Source: Branchiostoma floridae (Eukaryota > Chordata > Leptocardii > Amphioxiformes > Branchiostomatidae). From it: a stretch of 63,863 nucleotides of DNA. This document shows, piece by piece, positions 55,741 to 63,863 of the stretch (its first letter is position 1; each line of letters begins with the position of its first letter). Where the stretch lies: assembly GCF_000003815.2 (NCBI RefSeq), contig NC_049996.1:9576715-9640577 (forward strand), in the 5' to 3' direction. The position numbers were made by a program, and so were the translations under genes. The notes below the pieces were generated by a model that was not told where the DNA came from, did not search any database, and was given only the letters and a program-made list of their open reading frames with translations.

Positions 55741-58700
55741 CTATTTTCTACAAGCTTCGTCCCTCCTCTTAAAACAAGAGTAAACGAACTTACACAGTTC
55801 TTCCAATATGTCATAGTTAGTTGATGACATCAGATATTTAAACATGTCTGCCTTTGTTATGTTTGTATATTTCTCTTTAACACGTTTAACATTAACAAGG
55901 CTATTACGCATATCATTGTACAGAGAACACTCTAGTACAAAGTGCATTTCATTTTCTATACATCTGACATTCTTATTACAAAACATGCATATTCTATCGT
56001 CAGGAGGAGTTCGGGTGTATCTGCCAGCTTCAATTTGCAGTGGGTGGTCGCTGATCCTTAATTTAGTCATGGCTCGGCGATAACTAAAATTTGTTATCTC
56101 TAGGTACTTTTCTCTTTCATAAGTAAGCTTGAATTTTCTGTAGGTTCTTAACTTATTACCTTGGTTTTCCTTCATGCCAGGAGAATTCATTTCGGAGTAA
56201 AAATTTTGAACAAAGTTGTCTTTCAGTCTTTGGTTTACTTCGGACTGAGCGAAAGATGTGTTGCGATCACTGTTAATCAAAAGATAGGCAAAACCAGACT
56301 CCTCCAGGATTTTACTAACATTGGAAAACCAGCATGGTATGTTGCGACTGTGTAAGTCCTGCTGTACAAGAAAAGCTTCAAATTGTAGACTATTTCTTGG
56401 CACTTCTTTAACTAATCTTTTGTAGTATGAATACAATCTAGTATATACTTCGATCCACAGAGGATACCTGCCTAGTTCTGCCCTTGTTGCAAGATTACTT
56501 GAGTTTTTTCTTACGCCTAATAACGACTTGCAAAACTTCAGATGAACTTGTTCAATGGGTGACTTATCATTTAATCCGATTTTGCCCCATACCTCTGCAC
56601 CATAAGTCAATATTGGGACAACGCAGGCATCAAATAATTTACAATATACTGAAATTGAAGGATTGGTTTCTCCTAGTGTTGTTTTAATACTGAACAGAGC
56701 TCTTAGCGCCTTCTTTTGTAATGTTTTTAATGCTGTTGTGAAGTTGCAACCTGTTGTAAGCACCACTCCTAAATAGCAATATGAAGAAACTATCTCTATG
56801 TCTTCGTTGAGTATATGAAATTTCAGATTTGAGAACATATGACCCTTTTTGTTAAATACGATTATTTTTGTCTTATTTATGTTAACTGATAATTTCCATT
56901 TGTTGCAATAGAGACCTAGTTTATCAATTGCATTTTGAAGACCATTTTGGCTAGTTGATAGTAGGACAAGGTCGTCGGCATAAAATAAACTTGATACTTC
57001 AGATGTATTTAGCAAGGGCGCATCAAAATCTCCTGTATTCAGTTCGTCTGCTAAGTCACTGATATATAGGTTAAATAGTGAGGGACTTAGAACACAACCT
57101 TGCCGCACTCCTATTTTGACAGGGAAATTTTCACTTAAACCTATATTTGTTTTCACACTCGCTGCGGATTGACTATATAAACTTTTTAGCATATCAAAAA
57201 ATCTACCGGAAATGCCTTTTGATATGAGTTTGAATAATAGGCCCTCGTGCCAAATTGAATCAAATGCCTTGGATAGATCCACAAAGCAAGCAAATAGTTG
57301 ATTTCTTGACTGTGTATATTTGGAAATCAACGTTTTCAGAACAAATATGTTATCTGACGTTCTGTAATTCTTCCGGAATCCTGCTTGATTAGGTTTAAGA
57401 ATTTTGTTTTCCTCGAGAAAAGAGGAGAGCCTTTTGTTTAGTACAGAGGTAAACAGTTTCCCGAGACAGCTAGAAATGGAAATCCCGCGGTAGTTGTTAG
57501 TGTCGTCTTTTCTCCCTGATTTGAATATGGGCACTATGTAGCTTTTTGACCAGGTTTGGGGGAATTTTCCACTAAAAAAGATGCGATTAAATAATGCAAC
57601 AAGAGGCTTTAAAAGTAAGCTGTGTCCCGCTTTCAGCATTTCGTTAATTATCATGTCTTCGCCGCTCGCCTTTTTGTTTTTGAGAGCCGTTATTGCACTA
57701 CTTATTTCAGCCTCCGTGATTTGGCAATCAAGAGGCCCTTGCTCTGTGTTGAGTTCCTCCAGTGCCTTTAGATTGTCTTTAATTTTCATTTCAAATTCAG
57801 TGTCAAAATTTTGCCTCTCAAGCCTACGTTTTTCATGTAATGCTTTGAAGTGAGTTACCCATGAATCAGGCGGAATTTCTTCTAAAGCTTTTGGAGTAGA
57901 ATTGGCGTTTTTAAATTGTTTGAGTAGATTCCAAAAGGCGGTTGGATTATTTTCCTGAAGATTTTGGAGCTGCATTAAACAGTCAGTTTCATAGTCTTTT
58001 TTGCGCTTTCGAATTAGTTTGTTGTATTCCTTTTTCTTCCTAAAATAGCTACCTCGAATAAAAGGGTTCTTTGGGTTTCGTTGCAATAAATATTGCAGAT
58101 TACGGAGCTCTTTCCGGGCCTCGAAGCAATTTTTGTTGAACCACTTTTTATTTGTTCGTAATTTTTTTTGTTTACTGTTATGTTTGATTTGTAGTGACAT
58201 TTTCCCCGCTATTTCTAAGATTTCCTGAAATTTGTGAACTTCTTTGTCGATGTCTGCATTTAAGATTGAGTTTAGATGCGTTGACAAATTAAAATTTTCA
58301 AGCTTGTGCGATAATGCTTGGCTGCGTAAAGCATTTATAAACTTTTCGCTGGAGTCCGGTCCCCAGACAAATCTGTCTGGCAAAGGTCGCATATTTATTT
58401 TGGGTGTTTCGTTTTGAGATTCTTGTATAAGTGTCTTAATGTTTAGCGAGATCATACAATGATCAGAAAATTCGGTCAATGGATGTACTCTAAATATATT
58501 GATATTGTGGAAGAGGGTACTGCTAGCTATGGCATAATCAACAGTGCTACAGCCGTTAGGCTGGTAGCAGGTGAATCGGCCGCTGAGATCTCCCAGGACT
58601 CGCCCATTTAGAATTTTGAGGTTGGATTGGTAACATAAATCAGTCAAATCTTTGCCAAATGTGTTTGGCGGGTTTTTATCAGAATAATTTCTTGAGATGT

Positions 58701-59274
58701 TGAGAATTGGAATATGCTCAACGTCAGAATCTATTGGAGTTTCGTCCGCGAAGTCTTTCAAGGAACCTAATCGACTATTAAAGTCTCCTCCGAGAATCAC
58801 AAAACCTCTGGACGTAAAACGTGCCACGTCCTGTTCTAGTACATCAAAGATAGATTCTTCAGATCTTTTGTGGATCGAAGAGTTAACAGGACTGATATAT
58901 ACATTACCTATGAATACGTCTCTGGATAGGCCAAACAATTCCTTGGCTACACGGATCCAGAGAATATCTTTGCTTTCTGAAGTGCTGCTCTCTCGTCTTA
59001 TAAATTTTGCTAGTTTGTTTTTAAAATAAAAGATAATTCCACCTGAGTTCCGTCTGGCTTTACTTTGTTTGTTCCTTAGAGATGAAAAGTGCTGATAATG
59101 TTGTAGATCAACTTCTGACGTATCATTACTCCATGTTTCAAGGAGGGCGAAGAAATCTAATTTTTCTAAACTGTTTCTAAAATCGTTGACTTCAAGTTTT
59201 TTTCCTAAACCATGAACATTCCAAAAACCTATGGATATAGAGTGAGGAGACATTTGTAACCTTGACATTGTCAT
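55741..59274 (-). CDS. LINE ORF2: endonuclease and reverse transcriptase, 1177 aa
   Basis: N-terminal APE-type endonuclease (IGFWNVHGLG, ETWSN, VILGGDFNSRLG near residue 160, EFSDHCM near 270). The reverse transcriptase has NYRGISISSCLGK, FVDLSKAFD (~661) and the catalytic FYADDLVLLS (~763), plus GVRQGCVLSP. A C-terminal CMFCNKN...HFVLEC zinc-finger-like motif lies near 1095. It would nick chromosomal DNA and prime cDNA at the nick. No frameshift or stop; start chosen at the first ATG, 9 residues before the endonuclease. Confidence 0.93.
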   Translation of the reverse strand: MTMSRLQMSPHSISIGFWNVHGLGKKLEVNDFRNSLEKLDFFALLETWSNDTSEVDLQHYQHFSSLRNKQSKARRNSGGIIFYFKNKLAKFIRRESSTSESKDILWIRVAKELFGLSRDVFIGNVYISPVNSSIHKRSEESIFDVLEQDVARFTSRGFVILGGDFNSRLGSLKDFADETPIDSDVEHIPILNISRNYSDKNPPNTFGKDLTDLCYQSNLKILNGRVLGDLSGRFTCYQPNGCSTVDYAIASSTLFHNINIFRVHPLTEFSDHCMISLNIKTLIQESQNETPKINMRPLPDRFVWGPDSSEKFINALRSQALSHKLENFNLSTHLNSILNADIDKEVHKFQEILEIAGKMSLQIKHNSKQKKLRTNKKWFNKNCFEARKELRNLQYLLQRNPKNPFIRGSYFRKKKEYNKLIRKRKKDYETDCLMQLQNLQENNPTAFWNLLKQFKNANSTPKALEEIPPDSWVTHFKALHEKRRLERQNFDTEFEMKIKDNLKALEELNTEQGPLDCQITEAEISSAITALKNKKASGEDMIINEMLKAGHSLLLKPLVALFNRIFFSGKFPQTWSKSYIVPIFKSGRKDDTNNYRGISISSCLGKLFTSVLNKRLSSFLEENKILKPNQAGFRKNYRTSDNIFVLKTLISKYTQSRNQLFACFVDLSKAFDSIWHEGLLFKLISKGISGRFFDMLKSLYSQSAASVKTNIGLSENFPVKIGVRQGCVLSPSLFNLYISDLADELNTGDFDAPLLNTSEVSSLFYADDLVLLSTSQNGLQNAIDKLGLYCNKWKLSVNINKTKIIVFNKKGHMFSNLKFHILNEDIEIVSSYCYLGVVLTTGCNFTTALKTLQKKALRALFSIKTTLGETNPSISVYCKLFDACVVPILTYGAEVWGKIGLNDKSPIEQVHLKFCKSLLGVRKNSSNLATRAELGRYPLWIEVYTRLYSYYKRLVKEVPRNSLQFEAFLVQQDLHSRNIPCWFSNVSKILEESGFAYLLINSDRNTSFAQSEVNQRLKDNFVQNFYSEMNSPGMKENQGNKLRTYRKFKLTYEREKYLEITNFSYRRAMTKLRISDHPLQIEAGRYTRTPPDDRICMFCNKNVRCIENEMHFVLECSLYNDMRNSLVNVKRVKEKYTNITKADMFKYLMSSTNYDILEELCKFVYSCFKRRDEACRK

Positions 59275-59446
59275 GGCTTAATAAGAGTATCGACAAAACT
59301 ATCAGAGTGCTGACTTATTCCCTACCTTTACTAAAACTTTTACTTCATCACTGAAGAGCTTACTTAAACAACTACGTTTGCAATCTACTATAACTTGTTA
59401 ACAAGTACTATACGATGTCTTATATAAGTAGATACTAAACCTTGAG

Positions 59447-61705
59447 TTAGTATTCATCAAAGTCATAGTCCCTGTACCACGGATAGTCACAAGAGCGCTC
59501 AGGCTGGAACCGGTTCCGTTGTCCATTCAGGTTTGACGGAAACCAGTCCATGTACAGATCGTCGTAGCCACGGTAGGATTGGAATGGGGGGAAAGGGTCA
59601 CGTCGCCATCCGCTGGATTCGTGTTCTGGACCCCATCGTTCCATAGCCCTGTCATGTTGTAGCCTTGGTAGATGGTCCCTCCACATGCTCTGGTTCGCGC
59701 CTCTGAGGTCCGTTGGAGCTTGTCTAAGCATTGCTGGACGTACGCTCTGCCAGTTCCTTTCTGCTCCACTGTTTCCCAATGCTTCGAAAGCTTGCCCGCC
59801 AATCCAGGGTTCCCTATTTTGTCGTAAGGGCACTGCTTGCTCTGGACGTCCGTTCAGCCAGGGTTCTCTGTTATTTTGTGGGGGCGGTATTGGAGCATTA
59901 TAGTCGTTCCAGGGTTCCTTGAATCTTTTCCCAGCAGGATTTGGGTCCTGGTAACCATTCTGAGTCGCCTTCCTTCTTCGTGAGGGAGAGATCTGATGGG
60001 ACTCAGGTCGTAGCGAGGACAGGTGGGAAGTGTTTCCTCTCTGTTGTGGGGCGTTACTTCTCCTTCCTCTGTTGTATGTACCCAGACCAACTGTTGGATG
60101 TATAGCCTCTTTTAAGTTAGCAGCTAGAACTTTTACACCACCGCGGTTAAGGTGATAGCCATCATCCTTGAATAGCACTCGTTTGATCGAGCCATTTTCC
60201 TCCATATTGTCGTTGTCCGCAACACTTATGTAGCCGCATTCTTGGCCGAGGATGTGAATGAAGGCGTTAACTTGCTTTGCGATTTCCATCAGGTGGCGGT
60301 CATTTCTTGGCGGTATAGAGGACAAGACTATGGCTGCGTTTGGGAATTTGTCATGAGTTGTCGCAACAAGTCGTCTCATGTTCTCGGTCACCCCGCTTGC
60401 AGCCCGTTCTTGCTTTACATCATTGGTACCCACATGGTACACGATACATTTAGGATTGGAGAAAGGGGTGGTTTCTATGATGTCTATAGCTTCAGGAATG
60501 GTCATTCCCGGTTGCTTGTGGACTTGCTTGTCTGGGTATAATATACTTGGCATAATACTTCGTGTGTTTGAATCACCGATAACCACAATTTCTGCCCGTA
60601 GCTTAATCTCATCAATTGTGCTGGATTGTCGTTTGTTGTTACCTTGGATTAGATCATCGGAGATCTGTTCTTCTGGAACTGTTGTATTATCCGACAGCAC
60701 ATCAAACTTGTTGCTAGTGTTGATGTTGGGCACAACGTTAACTGTATTGTCAGGATCTCTTGGTAAGAAGGATTCTTTTAGGAAGTCGTCCGTCTGACTT
60801 GTACAATCCACGCTCCTATCACTTTTCTGTTCCAATAGCGTCATCTTATATCGCAGTTTTTTGTTCTCTGTTTCCAGCGAAGTAATGCGTCTTTTCATCA
60901 CGTCAATGTCGCATGCCTTTATCACTTTCTCGGCAGGGGTATCATTTGTTTTAGACAATAGAGTTTCCATGTTGGAAATGCGCGACGACAAGGTGTCAAT
61001 CTGTGAGATGCGCTCATACAATGCGTCGAACTTCTCATTTTCTTGAACAATTCTGTTGGTCAAAACAGCCTCAAGTTTCTCAACAGTACAATGGAGCATA
61101 GAAAGTCTGTCATTGTTGATCTTTGGAATAGTCTCTGTTTCGAAACGAACATTGAGTTCTTTTCGAATCAACTCGTTGCTGTTGTTGTTGTTGTTGTTTC
61201 CATCGCTAACGCTTGCTGTACCGGCAATGCTCTTTGGAATGGTTTCAGTTGTGTATCGAACGTTGTATTCGCATTGTGAGGGAGAGATTGAATTGGTGCT
61301 GTCAACAACGCCGTCAAATGAACAACTATTGCAAACAAACACACCCTCATCACCTTTTATGAACTCATGAAGAAGGAATTCATGCACTCCAGTACAAGCA
61401 TGGTGGAACCAGTTTTGACACACGTTACACTGGATCACACCGACGTCTGCAGGACCGGCGCGCTCACATTCCTTGCACACAACAATCTCACAATCCATGT
61501 TCGAAATTGTACTTGTTGAAGTCACCAATTTTTTCAATTCTTCAAAGGTGTACATTACCCAGAGATAGCAGGCTGAGCTTTGTACCAGAATCTTGGAAGT
61601 ATGATAGATGTGAAGGGTTACAGTACCGTACACTTCGTTTGTGACTGGATCCTGGAAAGGTGCTGAAAGTTGGTGACCATTCCTTCCTTTGTTCTCAGCA
61701 GACAT
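59447..61705 (-). CDS. LINE ORF1: PHD finger and GDSL/SGNH esterase, 752 aa
   Basis: Start set at MSAENKG (61705); the frame is open 16 codons further, but that part is derived from the 5' end and host repeat. A C4HC3 PHD finger spans ~75-125 ([25 protein letters not shown]), then a poly-Asn tract, a coiled-coil stretch (~215-300), and an SGNH esterase with GDSN (~372), GTND (~428) and DGYHL (~517), the catalytic Ser and the Asp/His pair. The tail is Pro/Arg/Trp-rich, possibly RNA-binding. PHD plus esterase ORF1 is known from CR1-type LINEs. Confidence 0.9.
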   Translation of the reverse strand: MSAENKGRNGHQLSAPFQDPVTNEVYGTVTLHIYHTSKILVQSSACYLWVMYTFEELKKLVTSTSTISNMDCEIVVCKECERAGPADVGVIQCNVCQNWFHHACTGVHEFLLHEFIKGDEGVFVCNSCSFDGVVDSTNSISPSQCEYNVRYTTETIPKSIAGTASVSDGNNNNNNSNELIRKELNVRFETETIPKINNDRLSMLHCTVEKLEAVLTNRIVQENEKFDALYERISQIDTLSSRISNMETLLSKTNDTPAEKVIKACDIDVMKRRITSLETENKKLRYKMTLLEQKSDRSVDCTSQTDDFLKESFLPRDPDNTVNVVPNINTSNKFDVLSDNTTVPEEQISDDLIQGNNKRQSSTIDEIKLRAEIVVIGDSNTRSIMPSILYPDKQVHKQPGMTIPEAIDIIETTPFSNPKCIVYHVGTNDVKQERAASGVTENMRRLVATTHDKFPNAAIVLSSIPPRNDRHLMEIAKQVNAFIHILGQECGYISVADNDNMEENGSIKRVLFKDDGYHLNRGGVKVLAANLKEAIHPTVGLGTYNRGRRSNAPQQRGNTSHLSSLRPESHQISPSRRRKATQNGYQDPNPAGKRFKEPWNDYNAPIPPPQNNREPWLNGRPEQAVPLRQNREPWIGGQAFEALGNSGAERNWQSVRPAMLRQAPTDLRGANQSMWRDHLPRLQHDRAMERWGPEHESSGWRRDPFPPFQSYRGYDDLYMDWFPSNLNGQRNRFQPERSCDYPWYRDYDFDEY

Positions 61706-61738
61706 GTTGTAATGCTTTTCAACAATCTCTATCCACTT

Positions 61739-63863
61739 AATAATAATATTCAACGCACATGATATCGTTGTGACGTAATGATGTCTGCAAGTGCAGAATC
61801 TGAGTACTTGGAAAGACGTAGGTTTCTAGAGCCCGACACGAACGAAGGGTTTTTATATGCATAAACTGTACTTGGCAGCAAAACTAAACAACTTTGAACA
61901 ATCACGCTTCATCTATTCTTCACTATACTAAATAGCGTCTGTAATCTAACAATAATATTTAACGCACATAATATCGTTGTGACGTAATGTTGTCTGCATG
62001 TGCAGAATGGAACTTGTAAAGACATAGTCTCCTAGTGCCCGAACAAAGGGTTTTTATATGTATAAACTGTACTTGGCAGCAAAACTAAACAACTTTGAAC
62101 AATCACACTTCATTCATTCTTCACTATACTAAACAGCGTCTGTAATCTAATAATAATATTCAACGCACATAATATCGTTGTGACGTAATGTTGTCTGCAA
62201 GTGCAGAATGGAACTTGTAAAGACGTAGGTTTCTAGAGCCCAACTTGGGTTTTATATGCATTGACTACATCTTGCAGCCAAACTGAAAAACTTTGATCAA
62301 TCACGCTTCATTCATTCTTCACTTTACCAAACAGCGCATGTAATCTAATAACAATATTCAACGCACATAATACAGTTGTGACGTAATGATGTCTGCAAGT
62401 GCAGAAAATAACTTGTAAAGACAAAGGTTCCTAGTGCTCGAACAAAGTGTTTTTATATGCATAAACTGTACTTGGCAGCAAAACTAAACAACTTTGAACA
62501 ATCACGCTTCTTTCATTCTTCACTATACTAAACAGCGTCTGTAATCTAATAATAATATTCAACCCACATAATATCGTTGTGACGTAATGATGTCTGCAAG
62601 TGCAGAATAGAACTTGTAAAGACGTAGGTTTCTAGTGCCCGAACAAAGGATTTTTATATGCATAAACTACAATTTCAGCAAAATTGAACAACTTTGATCA
62701 ATCACGCTTCGTTCATTGTTCACTCTACTAAACAGAGTCTGTAATTTAATAATAATATTCAACGCACATAATACAGTTGTGACGTAATGATGTCTGCAAG
62801 TGCAGAATAGCACTTTGAAAGACGTAGGCTTCTAGAGGCCGAACAAAGGGTTTTTATATGCATAAACTACATTTTGTTGCAAAACTGAACAACTTTGAAC
62901 AATCACGCTTCATTTATTCTTCACTATACTAAACAGCATCTGTAAACTGATAATATTATTCAACGCACATAATATCGTTGTGACGTAATGATGTCTGCAA
63001 GTGCAGAATGGAACTTGTAAAGACGTAGGTTTCTAGTGCCGGAACAAAGGATTTTTATATGCATAAACTACAATTTCAGCAAAATTGAACAACTTTGATC
63101 AATCACGCTTCGTTCATTGTTCACTCTGCTAAACAGAGTCTGTAATTTAATAATAATATTCAACGCACATAATACAGTTGTGACGTAATGATGTCTGCAA
63201 GTGCGCAGAATAGCACTTGAAAGACGTAGGCTTCTAGAGGCCGAACAAAGGGTTTTTATATGCATAAACTACATTTTGCTGCAAAACTGAACAACTTTAA
63301 ACAATCACGCTTCATTTATTCTTCACTATACTAAACAGCATCTGTAAACTAATAATATTATTCAACGCACATAATATCGTTGTGACGTAATGATGTCTGC
63401 AAGTGCAGAATGGAACTTTTAAAGACGTAGGTTTCTAGAGCCCGAACAAAGGGTTTTTATATGCATAAACTACATTTTGACGCCAAACTGAACAACTTTG
63501 AACAATCACGCTTCATTTATTCTTCACTAGACTAAACAGCGTCTGCAATCTGATAATAATATTCAACGCACATAATATCGTTGTGACGTAATGATGTCTT
63601 CAAATGCAGAATAGCACTTGTAAAGACGTAGGCTTCTAGTGCCCAAACAAAGGGTTTTTATATGCATAAACTGTACTTGGCAGCAAAACTAAACAACTTT
63701 GAACAATCACGCTTCATTCATTCTTCACTATACAAAAAGCGTCTGTAATCTAATAATAATATTCAACGCACATAATATCGTTATGACGTAATGATGTCTG
63801 CAAGTGCAGAATGGAACTTTTAAAGACGTAGGTTTCTAGAGCCGGAACAAAGGGTTTATATGC
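61739..63863 (+). repeat. ~200-bp satellite array, right part, runs off the window
   Basis: Eleven units with landmarks at 61751, 61960, 62161, 62359, 62560, 62760, 62961, 63161, 63363, 63564 and 63764; spacing 198-209 bp. Neighbouring units differ by a few percent and some variants alternate (for example GAGTCTGTAATTT units at 62760 and 63161), which suggests a higher-order pattern. Confidence 0.95.

Larger units (their letters stand above)
55618..61738 (-). mobile_element. Complete CR1/L2-group LINE, about 6.1 kb
   Basis: Inserted on the - strand inside the satellite: the unit broken at 55617 resumes at about 61739. It has a short 5' leader, ORF1 with PHD and esterase domains, a 172-base spacer, ORF2 with endonuclease and reverse transcriptase, and a 3' end of four CATTGT-type hexamers instead of poly(A). 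The target duplication is very short or masked by the host AAT repeat. Both ORFs are open, so it is young and may be active. Clade assignment rests on ORF1 type and the microsatellite tail. Confidence 0.9.

Overview
This is animal nuclear DNA: intron-rich, AT-rich between genes, full of transposon remnants, with one 100-base assembly gap. Protein families, the 5S-derived SINE, Penelope and CR1/L2-type retroelements and gene linkage point to an invertebrate deuterostome, most likely an amphioxus (Branchiostoma). The organism is inferred, not proven.

Layout. From 1 to about 10.8 kb lie the last four coding exons of a UBE2E-class ubiquitin-conjugating enzyme on the + strand. From 10.8 to 17.5 kb the DNA is mostly non-coding, with one orphan terminal exon on the - strand (14009-14167). 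From 17.5 to 53.25 kb a single - strand gene, DNAJC7 (TPR/J-domain co-chaperone of Hsp70 and Hsp90), is spread over 14 coding exons; I could follow every splice phase and the joined product is 537 residues. A short divergent first exon starts at 53621 on the + strand. From about 54.4 kb to the window end there is a ~200-bp satellite array, split by an apparently complete ~6.1-kb LINE with two open ORFs.

The most interesting part is the architecture of DNAJC7. Three different exons (49277-49365, 42738-43014, 38125-40297) each encode an interchangeable first TPR helix pair and end in the same phase at the same point of the repeat, so each can splice to exon 4. One of them carries a 724-residue, mostly disordered and repeat-bearing N-terminus with its own TATA box. 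At the other end, a 574-codon Ser/Arg/Pro-rich exon (19096-20819) has a good acceptor in the same phase as the canonical last exon. The locus could therefore encode J-proteins of 537 to about 1735 residues, and the alternative first exons change two of the five Hsp70/Hsp90 C-terminus clamp residues.

The mobile DNA is also informative: three palindromic insertions of only 22-37 bp, each flanked by an exact 7-bp duplication; a 5'-truncated, internally inverted Penelope copy with a 14-bp duplication; several terminal-inverted-repeat elements; a 5S rRNA-derived SINE; and repeated copies of a DNAJC7 splice acceptor inside the adjacent intron. All statements come from reading the sequence; no expression data or searches were available.
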